Source: Clostridia bacterium (GTDB lineage Bacteria; Bacillota; Clostridia; Oscillospirales; Acutalibacteraceae). Taken from it: a stretch of 64,000 bases of DNA. Made by a program: the position numbers and the translations under genes. Positions within the stretch are counted from its first letter, which is position 1. Each line of letters opens with the position of its first letter. Below are positions 1 through 7,192 of the stretch, in pieces. Location of the stretch: the NCBI GenBank assembly GCA_017435385.1, contig JAFSFB010000016.1, positions 1 to 64,000 of the forward strand. Reading direction: 5' to 3'. The notes below the pieces were generated by a model that saw only the letters and a program-made list of their open reading frames with translations, had not been told where the DNA came from and ran no database searches.

Positions 1-44
1 CGTGGATTTTCAGTCCACTGCTCTACCAACTGAGCTACAGAGGC
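1..44 (-). tRNA. tRNA-Phe (GAA), partial
   Basis: Read on the minus strand, the sequence folds as the 5' acceptor strand, D arm (AGCTCAGTTGGTAGAGC) and anticodon arm of a tRNA. The anticodon loop CTGAAAA gives GAA, phenylalanine. The variable loop, T arm and 3' acceptor end lie beyond the window start. It is the third gene of a Val-Asp-Phe cluster read from one promoter. Confidence 0.93.
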
Positions 45-85
45 ATAAGTTCAGCCTGTAAATAAAATTTACAGGCCGAAAACAA

Positions 86-162
86 TGGCGACCCGGAACG
101 GGCTCGAACCGTCGACCTCTAGCGTGACAGGCTAGCGTTCTAACCAGCTGAACTACCGGGCC
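86..162 (-). tRNA. tRNA-Asp (GTC)
   Basis: A complete 77-nt cloverleaf on the minus strand. The seven-pair acceptor stem starts GGCCCGG, the anticodon loop CTGTCAC gives GTC (aspartate), the T loop is GTTCGAGCC, and the 3' CCA is encoded. It lies between tRNA-Val and tRNA-Phe with short spacers, so all three are probably processed from one transcript. Confidence 0.96.
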
Positions 163-164
163 AT

Positions 165-240
165 TGGTGGGAACAACAGGGCTCGAACCTGTGACCCTCT
201 GCTTGTAAGGCAGATGCTCTCCCAGCTGAGCTATGCTCCC
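165..240 (-). tRNA. tRNA-Val (TAC)
   Basis: A complete 76-nt cloverleaf on the minus strand with acceptor strand GGGAGCA, anticodon loop CTTACAA (anticodon TAC, valine), T loop GTTCGAGCC and encoded CCA. It is the first gene of the cluster, about 37 nt downstream of the -10 element of the promoter at 278-306. Confidence 0.96.
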
Positions 241-277
241 ATTTTTCGCACTCGACTTTCGTCAAGCGACGTGCTAT

Positions 278-306
278 ATAATACAACACTTTTTCGGGAT
301 TGTCAA
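278..306 (-). promoter_or_regulatory. Sigma-A promoter of the tRNA cluster
   Basis: On the minus strand a perfect -35 TTGACA (301-306) is separated by 17 nt from a -10 TATTAT (278-283). It points at the Val-Asp-Phe tRNA genes and fits a strong constitutive stable-RNA promoter. Confidence 0.8.
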
Positions 307-412
307 CCCTTTTTTTGAAAAAATTTTAAAAATTTTTCAATTTTTTTATTTTGCTTTCAGGGCATAAAAATCGGAGATTTCCTGCAAGGCTCCGACTATT
401 ACCCGATACGGT

Positions 413-446
413 AAAAGGCGGCGGGAGCAAGCCCCCGCCCTGCCTT
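413..446 (-). terminator. Terminator-like hairpin after hslO
   Basis: A GC-rich imperfect stem (arms built around GGCGGG and CCCGCC) is followed on the minus strand by CCTTTTACC. A second small hairpin (CGGAG/CTCCG arms) follows at about 371-396. The U-run is short, so this is a weak terminator or a palindromic intergenic element. The rest of 241-497 holds only the tRNA promoter. Confidence 0.45.
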
Positions 447-497
447 AATTTCGGTTTATACATCAACCGCTTTATCACCAATAAAAAGAAGCTCCGC

Positions 498-1364
498 TTA
501 TTCGGCAAGCTTCAGAATTTCCGATGGCATGAATCTGTATTTTTTGTCACAGAAATGACAGCTTACCTCCGTCACGGGATCGTTCGCCATTTCTCTGAGC
601 TCATCCTTGCCGAGAGTCAGAAGAGCCTTTGAAACTCTTTCCTTTGAGCAATTGCACTTATATTCCGGGCTCGAGCTATCAAGGAAATCAAGCTCGAAGG
701 TCTTCAGAACGCTGCGGCATATCTGCTCGGGAGTCATGCCGTCAGTCAGCATCTGAGTGACAGAGGGTATGCCCTTGATGCATTCCTCAACCATATCTAT
801 CGTGTCATCCATCGCCGTGGGCAGAAGCTGAATTATGAAACCGCCTGCCGCTTTTATCGAAAGGTCGGGATTGACGAGAACTCCGAGAGCGCAGACCGTC
901 GGAGTCTGCTCGCTTGTTGCGAAATAGCTCGTTATATCCTCGGCTATCTCACCCGAAACGATCGGAACTTGACCGATATAAGGCTCTTTCATTCCGAGAT
1001 CCTTCATAACGGTGAGATTTCCGTTTCTGCCGATTGCGCCTGCAACATCAAGCTTTCCTTTATCGTTGAGAGGGATCTCAACAACGGGATTCGCAACATA
1101 GCCTCTGACATTTCCCGAACTGTCGGAAACCGCAATAACCGAGCCCGCAGGTCCGTCACCGCTCATTCTGAGAGTTATGCTGTTATCCTTTCCTTTCAGA
1201 ACGGCACCCATCATCGATGCCGCCGTGAGCAGTCTTCCGAGAGCTGCCGAGGTTACTGCAGAGGTCTGATGTATCTGCTCCATTCTGTTGACTATATCCG
1301 TTGAATCGACTGCCATAACCGTCAGCGTTCCGTCAACGGAAATCATTCTTACAAGTTCACTCAT
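498..1364 (-). CDS. hslO: Hsp33 redox-regulated holdase chaperone
   Basis: The product is a 288-residue cytosolic chaperone that is switched on by oxidation and binds unfolding proteins. The C-terminal zinc site is intact: C237-N-C239 and C269-H-F-C272, a CXC-X29-CXXC spacing within the family range. The N-terminal half carries the conserved GDGPAGSV segment and the length is normal. It begins 4 nt after the methyltransferase gene upstream and closes a yerC-methyltransferase-hslO operon. The start matches the family N-terminus. Confidence 0.96.
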   Translation of the reverse strand: MSELVRMISVDGTLTVMAVDSTDIVNRMEQIHQTSAVTSAALGRLLTAASMMGAVLKGKDNSITLRMSGDGPAGSVIAVSDSSGNVRGYVANPVVEIPLNDKGKLDVAGAIGRNGNLTVMKDLGMKEPYIGQVPIVSGEIAEDITSYFATSEQTPTVCALGVLVNPDLSIKAAGGFIIQLLPTAMDDTIDMVEECIKGIPSVTQMLTDGMTPEQICRSVLKTFELDFLDSSSPEYKCNCSKERVSKALLTLGKDELREMANDPVTEVSCHFCDKKYRFMPSEILKLAE

Positions 1365-1368
1365 ATTA

Positions 1369-2109
1369 TCACTTCTTCTTTGCTAAAAATACTGCACGCT
1401 CCGTTTCGGAATGTGCATCCTGCATTGTCATATCGTCATAGATCCCGACAACCTCAAAGCCTGCTTCCTCAAGCCATGCGGCGATATCCGAAAGCTCATA
1501 TGCCCTCTCGGTGAAGCTTTCGCCCGAACGGTAATATACCCCGTCCTCCTCTTCAAAGAAATCGAGAGAAATATCAACGCTCGAATCAGCTTCATTATAG
1601 CTGTTCTGCCATACGCAGTAAAGCTCATCAAGGTCATAGACAAAAGCATTGTCGCCGAGAACATTCTTATGCTTATACAATGTATTGACATCGAAGGCGA
1701 ACGCTCCGCCCCGATTCATAAAAAGAGAAACCTTTTCAAAAGTCCGCCTTACCTGAGCGGCGTTTCCGAGATGGTTGATGCTGTCAAGAACGCAGACGGC
1801 GCAGTCGACCGTTCCGTAAAGATCGATCTCATCCATGCTCTGATTCAGAAGAAGGATCTGCTGCTCATTCTCATATGCCTTTTCACGGGCGGCGTTGAGC
1901 ATACCTATGCTCGAATCGACGCCGATAACATCAAATCCCCTTTTTGCCATTTCAACGGAAATGCTTCCCGTGCCGCAGGCAAGGTCAAGCAGAATCCCGT
2001 CCTTTATGCCGCACAATGAAAGAAGCCTGCAAAAATATTCTGCACGCTTCTCATATTCTACGTTATCTGTCAGGAGGTCATAGTAACGGGAGAAATTATC
2101 ATAAGACAT
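1369..2109 (-). CDS. Class I SAM-dependent methyltransferase
   Basis: The 246-residue protein has a Rossmann-type SAM-binding core. Motif I (LDLACGTGSISVEMA) lies near residue 41, followed by the acidic VIGVDSS strand near 62 and a VDCAVCVLDSINHL motif typical of small-molecule methyltransferases of the UbiE/Methyltransf_25 kind. The substrate cannot be read from sequence. Its start codon overlaps the yerC stop codon by one base (TAATG), so the two are translationally coupled, and hslO follows after 4 nt. Confidence 0.85.
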   Translation of the reverse strand: MSYDNFSRYYDLLTDNVEYEKRAEYFCRLLSLCGIKDGILLDLACGTGSISVEMAKRGFDVIGVDSSIGMLNAAREKAYENEQQILLLNQSMDEIDLYGTVDCAVCVLDSINHLGNAAQVRRTFEKVSLFMNRGGAFAFDVNTLYKHKNVLGDNAFVYDLDELYCVWQNSYNEADSSVDISLDFFEEEDGVYYRSGESFTERAYELSDIAAWLEEAGFEVVGIYDDMTMQDAHSETERAVFLAKKK

Positions 2110-2396
2110 TATTCTTCCATCCTCTTGAAAATCTCTTCATAGCCGTTGCAGCCGTACTGCAAGGAGCGGTTGACACGGCTTATGGTTGCCGTGCTTGCGC
2201 CAGTTTCGTTGACGATGTCGCTGTAAACCTTCTTGTCACGGAGCATCTTTGCAACAACTATTCTCTGCGAGATAGATTTGATTTCGGTCACGGTGCAAAG
2301 GTCCTCAAAAAAGTCATAGCATTCTTCCATCGTCTGCAAGTTGAGAATCGCTTCAAAAAGAAAATCAACATTCTTATCCTTGATCTTGTTGCTCAT
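2109..2396 (-). CDS. yerC: YerC/YecD-type TrpR-like DNA-binding protein
   Basis: The 95-residue all-helical protein resembles the TrpR/YerC-YecD family. A helix-turn-helix is visible at about residues 58-80 (ASTATISRVNRSLQYG), preceded by the family segment SISQRIVVAKML. Members are small DNA-binding proteins of uncertain target; a role as local regulator is inference. An AAAGG ribosome site precedes the ATG. It is the first gene of an operon with the methyltransferase and hslO. Confidence 0.85.
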   Translation of the reverse strand: MSNKIKDKNVDFLFEAILNLQTMEECYDFFEDLCTVTEIKSISQRIVVAKMLRDKKVYSDIVNETGASTATISRVNRSLQYGCNGYEEIFKRMEE

Positions 2397-2435
2397 TTTA
2401 AACCGCCTTTCAATTCTGCGCTTTTACACTTTAAT

Positions 2436-2464
2436 ATTTTAACATGTGAAACGCAAAAAGTAAA
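2436..2464 (-). promoter_or_regulatory. Putative promoter of yerC operon
   Basis: On the minus strand TTTACT (2459-2464) and TAAAAT (2436-2441) are 17 nt apart, about 40 nt upstream of the yerC start. The hexamers are only moderate matches, so this is tentative. Confidence 0.45.
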
Positions 2465-2556
2465 TAGTAAAACCAAATTTTTTCTTTCACATCAGAAATA
2501 CGAAGCTTTTTTCGGACATATATTGCAAAACAATTTCACGAAAATCGTTTTAGCTC

Positions 2557-2585
2557 TTGCACAAATGTAATAAAATGTATATAAT
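2557..2585 (+). promoter_or_regulatory. Sigma-A promoter of galT
   Basis: TTGCAC (2557-2562), a 17-nt spacer and a perfect TATAAT (2580-2585) lie 32 nt upstream of the galT start codon. The divergent yerC promoter is about 90 bp away. Confidence 0.75.
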
Positions 2586-2617
2586 AGGAGAAACAAACAC
2601 GAAAGCTGAGGTTTGAA

Positions 2618-4105
2618 ATGGCAGACTCATATATAAAAGCTTTGATCGACTATGCGGTCAAAAACGGTCTTATCGAAGAAAGTGACCGTGTTTACTGCAC
2701 AAACGCAGTCATCTCGATGCTGAAAATCGATTCGTTTGATGATTCATGCGAAGCGGCTCAGGGAGAAATCAGCGAGATCCTTGATAAGCTCTGCGACATT
2801 GCCGCCGAAAAAGAGATCATCATTGATTCCATAACATACAGAGATCTTTTCGACACGGCGATCATGGGAGTCCTTACCCCCAGACCGTCGCAGGTCATCG
2901 AAAAGTTTAACCGACTCTATGCCGAATCCCCCGAGGCTGCAACGGATTATTATTATAAGCTCAGCGGCGACACCAACTACATCCGCCGTGACAGAATCGC
3001 AAAAATCCTCAAATGGCAGCAGACGGGTGAATACGGCACGATCGACATAACCGTCAATCTCTCAAAGCCCGAAAAAGATCCCAAGGCGATCGCTGCGGCA
3101 AAAAACGCTCCGCAGTCGGGATATCCCAAATGCATGCTCTGCCGTGAAAGCGAGGGCTATGCGGGCAGAGTCGATTTCCCCGCAAGACAGAATCACAGGA
3201 TCATCCCCGTAACGATCGATAATTCTCCGTGGTTCATGCAGTATTCCCCCTATGTTTATTATAACGAGCACTGCATAGTATTCAACAGCAAGCACACTCC
3301 CATGACGATCGACAAATCAGCTTTCTCAAAGCTTCTTGAATTCACCTCACGCTTCCCCCATTATTTCATCGGCTCCAATGCCGATCTGCCCATCGTCGGC
3401 GGTTCAATTCTCAGCCACGAGCATTTTCAGGGAGGAAGATTTGAGTTTGCGATGGAGAGAGCTCCGATCGAAACCGAAATTACCTTTGCAGGCTTCGGAG
3501 ATATTGAAGCAGGTATCGTAAAATGGCCGATGTCAACGATCCGTCTTCTCTCTGACAAGCCCGAAAGACTCGTTGAGCTTGCTGATAAAATCCTCACAAA
3601 ATGGAGAGGCTACAGCGACGAATCCGCTTTCATCTTCGCCGAAACAGACGGAACACCGCACAACACGATAACCCCCATTGCAAGACGCAGAGGCGAAAAA
3701 TACGAGCTCGACCTCGTTCTTCGCAACAATATAACCACAGAAGAGCATCCCATGGGCGTTTATCATCCCCATTCGGAACTTCACCACATCAAGAAGGAAA
3801 ACATCGGTCTTATTGAGGTTATGGGACTTGCCGTTCTTCCGCCCAGACTCAAGCCTGAGCTTGAAGCTCTTGCCGACGCTCTTGTGAACGGAAAAGACCT
3901 GCGTGCAAACGAGCTGACCGCAAGCCACGCAGACTGGGCAGAGGAATTCATAAAGGACTATGACGAAATCAATGCCGATAATGCAATGAACATCATCGAA
4001 AACGAGGTCGGAAAGGTTTTTGCAACCGTTCTCGAGCATGCAGGCGTTTACAAACGCACCGAGGAAGGCAAGGCAGCTTTCCTGAGATTCGTTGAATCGG
4101 TTTAA
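2618..4105 (+). CDS. galT: UDP-glucose--hexose-1-phosphate uridylyltransferase, class II
   Basis: This Leloir-pathway enzyme moves UMP between UDP-glucose and galactose 1-phosphate. At 495 residues it is the long class II form found in Firmicutes, not the ~350-residue class I form. The active-site segment SHEHFQGG lies near residue 266 and replaces the HPHGQ of class I. A GAGG ribosome site sits 6 nt before the ATG. galK and galE are not in this window. It shares its strand with the lipoprotein gene 54 nt downstream, which may be co-transcribed. Confidence 0.95.
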   Translation: MADSYIKALIDYAVKNGLIEESDRVYCTNAVISMLKIDSFDDSCEAAQGEISEILDKLCDIAAEKEIIIDSITYRDLFDTAIMGVLTPRPSQVIEKFNRLYAESPEAATDYYYKLSGDTNYIRRDRIAKILKWQQTGEYGTIDITVNLSKPEKDPKAIAAAKNAPQSGYPKCMLCRESEGYAGRVDFPARQNHRIIPVTIDNSPWFMQYSPYVYYNEHCIVFNSKHTPMTIDKSAFSKLLEFTSRFPHYFIGSNADLPIVGGSILSHEHFQGGRFEFAMERAPIETEITFAGFGDIEAGIVKWPMSTIRLLSDKPERLVELADKILTKWRGYSDESAFIFAETDGTPHNTITPIARRRGEKYELDLVLRNNITTEEHPMGVYHPHSELHHIKKENIGLIEVMGLAVLPPRLKPELEALADALVNGKDLRANELTASHADWAEEFIKDYDEINADNAMNIIENEVGKVFATVLEHAGVYKRTEEGKAAFLRFVESV

Positions 4106-4159
4106 TCAGTATTCTATGCCTGAAGGCATAATAATAAAAATTCAAAGGAGTATCCGAAC

Positions 4160-5053
4160 ATGAAAAAAATTCTCGCAATCATGCTTGCTCTCGCAATGCT
4201 CTTCTCATTTGCAGCTTGCGGCGGCAACGAAGAAACACCCACAACAACCGCTCCCGTTGAGGAATCAACAGAAGCTCCCGCAACAGATGCACCTGTTGCA
4301 AATGACCCCTCAGCAGCAGATCCTTCAGCAGTTGATCCCTCAGCAGCAGATCCTTCTGCAGTTGATCCCTCAGCTCCCGTAAGCAATGCTATCACAGCAG
4401 TTCCCGCAACATCCGAAGAAATCGTTGCTCTTTACAACAAGACGATCAACGATGCTTATGCAGCAAAGGTCGGCTTCAACAAAGAACGTTACACAAACAA
4501 CGAGCAGCTTAATGCAGGCTTCCTTCTCAAGACTTTCGGCGATCTCATCTATTCATTCATGGGCATCGGCGCTGAAAACAAATACACAATGGACGTAACA
4601 AAGGGTCAGTGGGAAGGCGACGTTCCTCACCACTATCTCCGCAAGAGCACTCTCACTCAGGCAGACCTTACAAAGGATGCTGTCTGCACAGAGGCTAACG
4701 GCCAGTACACAATCGTTCTCAACGTTAAGAACGGTACCAGCAAGGCTTCAAAGTCAGAAAGCTGGACAAAGGCTCCCATCGATAAGTGCGGTATCTGCGT
4801 AGGCGATGCTGATAAGAGCTATTTCGACCACAAGACAGCTCCCGTTATTTACAGTGCAGTAGGTCAGGTTGTTAAGGGTGCAGTTATCTCCGAAAGCTAC
4901 AACAATGCAGTTGTTAAGGCTGTTATCGACGGCGCAACAGGTCATCTCGTAAGCCTTACAGTTGAATTTGACATCAGCGTTGTTATTGATGCAGCAGGCG
5001 GCGGCAACGCAACAGGCTCAACACACGTACTCTACAAGAACTTCGTATATTAA
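4160..5053 (+). CDS. Lipoprotein with DPSA repeat linker
   Basis: The 297-residue protein starts with a lipoprotein signal peptide (lipobox SFAAC, Cys at about 20). A low-complexity linker rich in Thr, Pro and Ala follows, with alternating DPSAA/DPSAV repeats at about residues 49-73. The C-terminal ~200-residue domain was not recognised; it is hydrophilic and probably sits outside the membrane. A strong AAAGGAG ribosome site precedes the ATG, and the gene ends at a strong terminator. Codon use is strongly biased to a few codons, which suggests high expression. Function unknown; a surface-binding role is only a guess. Confidence 0.8.
   Translation: MKKILAIMLALAMLFSFAACGGNEETPTTTAPVEESTEAPATDAPVANDPSAADPSAVDPSAADPSAVDPSAPVSNAITAVPATSEEIVALYNKTINDAYAAKVGFNKERYTNNEQLNAGFLLKTFGDLIYSFMGIGAENKYTMDVTKGQWEGDVPHHYLRKSTLTQADLTKDAVCTEANGQYTIVLNVKNGTSKASKSESWTKAPIDKCGICVGDADKSYFDHKTAPVIYSAVGQVVKGAVISESYNNAVVKAVIDGATGHLVSLTVEFDISVVIDAAGGGNATGSTHVLYKNFVY
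4304..4378 (+). repeat. 30-bp tandem repeat (2.5 copies) in the lipoprotein gene
   Basis: Two 30-bp units (4304-4333 and 4334-4363) and a 15-bp half unit encode DPSAADPSAV repeats. The units differ at only a few, mostly third-codon, positions, so the array is recent or kept uniform. Confidence 0.85.
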
Positions 5054-5072
5054 TTACATAGCTTAAACAAAA

Positions 5073-5100
5073 CCCCTGCACCTCGGTGCAGGGGCTTTTT
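5073..5100 (+). terminator. Rho-independent terminator after the lipoprotein gene
   Basis: A perfect 10-bp stem (CCCCTGCACC / GGTGCAGGGG) with a 2-nt TC loop (5073-5094) is followed by CTTTTT. It lies 20 nt downstream of the lipoprotein stop codon. Confidence 0.9.
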
Positions 5101-5108
5101 ACGCCCGT

Positions 5109-5381
5109 TCAGGCTCGGTTTCTTCTTCTTTCATTATTCTCACATTGCGTTTTGCATACAAGAATCGTATCGTTGCCGATAACATCAATGTCCTCCCAGC
5201 AGATTCTTATCCGCTCTCTTCTGCCGCAGATTCCGAAATATTTCGGTCTGCCGTAAACAATGAGAGCAACCACCCTGCCGCAGCTTTTGTCGACCTCAAT
5301 GTCGCTCACGAAGCCCAGCCTGCAGCCGTTAGACTTGTTGATTATCTCCTTGCACCTAAGCTCGGTTATGCAGCAATTCAT
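5109..5381 (-). CDS. YlmC/YmxH-family sporulation-associated protein
   Basis: A 90-residue PRC-barrel-like protein of the YlmC/YmxH group, present across spore-forming Firmicutes and linked to sporulation. Family features are the N-terminal ITELRCKEIIN segment, a GCRLGFVSDIEVD strand and the IRICWEDIDVIG C-terminal motif. I chose the ATG at 5381 because GGAGG lies 7 nt upstream; the longer reading frame to 5444 adds an unconserved hydrophobic stretch. The molecular role is not settled in the family. Confidence 0.85.
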   Translation of the reverse strand: MNCCITELRCKEIINKSNGCRLGFVSDIEVDKSCGRVVALIVYGRPKYFGICGRRERIRICWEDIDVIGNDTILVCKTQCENNERRRNRA

Positions 5382-5448
5382 TCTGATTCCTCCGTATATG
5401 TAAACATTAATATATACTATGCGTAAAAATACAAATGTTGACACAAAA

Positions 5449-5479
5449 AGCTCCCCCGATCGGTTCGGAGGAGCTTTTC
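5449..5479 (-). terminator. Terminator of the alpha-glucosidase gene
   Basis: On the minus strand a stem GCTCCTCCGA / TCGGGGGAGC is followed by TTTTTG. It sits 7 nt beyond the stop codon of the GH13 gene. Confidence 0.8.
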
Positions 5480-5485
5480 CTGTTA

Positions 5486-7168
5486 TTAATCAAAAAGATA
5501 AACTCTTGTTTCGTAGGGCTTCGTTACAAATGCATTGAGCGTGTTATCAACAACATCATAGTTTGAAAGAACGAGATTGCCCTTGCTCAGCTCAAAGCCT
5601 GCAGGTGCGGTGAAGCTGACGGGCTTATCCGTGAAGGAGTTGATGACAAGCATTCTCTTTCCTTCATAGTTTCTCTCATAAACAAAGAGCTTGCGGCTGT
5701 TTTTATAATGCAGCTTGAAATCGCCGTAAATGCAGATCTCATTTTCCTTGCGGAATTTAAGCAGCTTGCGGTAATAGTTGAGGAGCGAATTCTCATCCTT
5801 CTCTGCCGCCTCAACATTGATTTCCGAGTAATTCGGATTAACCGTAAACCAAGGCTTTTCCGCCGTTGTGAAGCCTGCGTTCTTCTCCGCTGTCCATTGA
5901 ACGGGAGTTCTCGCATTGTCACGGGATGCACGGTTTGCGATTCTGAGGAACATCTTATCCGTAAAACCAAGCTTCTTGAAAAGCTGATATGTGCTCTTGA
6001 CCTGAGTGTCGGTATAATCGTCAACGGAATCGAAATGAATATTCGTCATGCCGATTTCCTGACCCTGATAGATGAAGGGTGTGCCGCTCTGGCAGATATA
6101 CATCGTTGCAAGCATCTTACCGCTTTCAACTCTGTATTTCTCATCGCCGTAGCGGCTGATGATTCTGGGCTGGTCATGGTTTTCGATATAGTTTGCGTTC
6201 CATGCGATGCCGTAGAGCTTATGCTGCCATCTGTTATAGGCATTCTTGAGCTTTTTGAGGCTGAAGGGCATGGGAATCCAGCTGACCATGAAGCTGTCAG
6301 CTTCCATATGCTGGAAGTTGAACATCATGTTCAGAGTCTGCTTGGGTCCTTCCTTGATGAAACGGAGAGCAAGCTTCGGGGTCATCATCGGAGCTTCGCC
6401 GACGGTCATGCAGTCATAGTTATCGGTAACCTTTCTGAATTCGGTGAGATATTCGTCAAGGCGAGGACCGCATTTATAATGCTCCATGCCGCATGCAACG
6501 GGAATCGGAAATCCGTTGGGCAGACCTTCTTTTTTGGAGATAAAGGTGATAACATCCTCACGGAAGCCGTCAACGCCCATATCAAGCCAGAAGCGGATAA
6601 TGTCCTTGATCTCTTCTCTGACCTTGGGATTATCCATGTTGAGGTCGGGCTGCTCCTTTGCAAAGAGAGTCAGATACCACTCATCGAGGTTCTCGTTATA
6701 ATGCCAGCCGGGACCCGCAAAGGTCGAGAGCCAGTTGTTGGGAGGCTTCTTGCCGTTGGGCTTCCTGCCCTTGCGCCAGAAATAATAATCGTGATAGGGA
6801 TTGTCCTTACCCTTCTTGCTTTCAATGAACCATTCATGCTCATCCGAGGTATGGTTGATAACAAGGTCCATGATGATTTTCAGTTCCTTGCTGTGGGCGG
6901 CGTCAAGAAGCTCTTTGAATTCTTCAACCGTGCCGTACTCGGGGGCAATCGATTTATAATCGGCTATATCGTAGCCGTAGTCATGCTGGGGAGATTTGTA
7001 AAGGGGTGAAAACCAGATCGCATCAACGCCGATGCTCTTGATATAATCGAGCTTTTCCATAACCCCCTTGATGTCGCCTATTCCGTCACCGTTGCCGTCA
7101 TAAAAGCTTCTGGGCCAAACCTGATAGACCGACATTTCCTTATACCAATGCTTTTTGATTTCTGCCAT
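5486..7168 (-). CDS. malL: GH13 oligo-1,6-glucosidase / alpha-glucosidase
   Basis: This cytosolic GH13 (subfamily 31-like) enzyme hydrolyses short alpha-glucosides. Numbering from the ATG at 7168, the nucleophile is D205 (GFREDVI), the acid/base E258 (TVGEAP) and the transition-state Asp D332 (ENHDQP); the QPDLN subfamily motif is also present. Valine right after the nucleophile is the residue linked to alpha-1,6 preference in this subfamily, so isomaltose-type substrates are likely. The ATG at 7168 is preceded by AGGAAG; a TTG 24 nt upstream was rejected. It follows the subtilase gene by 24 nt and ends at a terminator. The symbol reflects family resemblance. Confidence 0.88.
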   Translation of the reverse strand: MAEIKKHWYKEMSVYQVWPRSFYDGNGDGIGDIKGVMEKLDYIKSIGVDAIWFSPLYKSPQHDYGYDIADYKSIAPEYGTVEEFKELLDAAHSKELKIIMDLVINHTSDEHEWFIESKKGKDNPYHDYYFWRKGRKPNGKKPPNNWLSTFAGPGWHYNENLDEWYLTLFAKEQPDLNMDNPKVREEIKDIIRFWLDMGVDGFREDVITFISKKEGLPNGFPIPVACGMEHYKCGPRLDEYLTEFRKVTDNYDCMTVGEAPMMTPKLALRFIKEGPKQTLNMMFNFQHMEADSFMVSWIPMPFSLKKLKNAYNRWQHKLYGIAWNANYIENHDQPRIISRYGDEKYRVESGKMLATMYICQSGTPFIYQGQEIGMTNIHFDSVDDYTDTQVKSTYQLFKKLGFTDKMFLRIANRASRDNARTPVQWTAEKNAGFTTAEKPWFTVNPNYSEINVEAAEKDENSLLNYYRKLLKFRKENEICIYGDFKLHYKNSRKLFVYERNYEGKRMLVINSFTDKPVSFTAPAGFELSKGNLVLSNYDVVDNTLNAFVTKPYETRVYLFD

Positions 7169-7192
7169 CAGTATCTTCCTTTCATATTTCAA

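Noticed and set aside
4185..4382. Gln-rich open frame overlapping the lipoprotein start
   Set aside because: It is the +1 reading of the DPSA repeat region; low complexity with no ribosome site.
5708..7009. 433-codon open frame on the plus strand opposite the GH13 gene
   Set aside because: It lies wholly antisense to a gene with complete catalytic motifs, shows no recognisable domain, and is explained by codon bias on the other strand.
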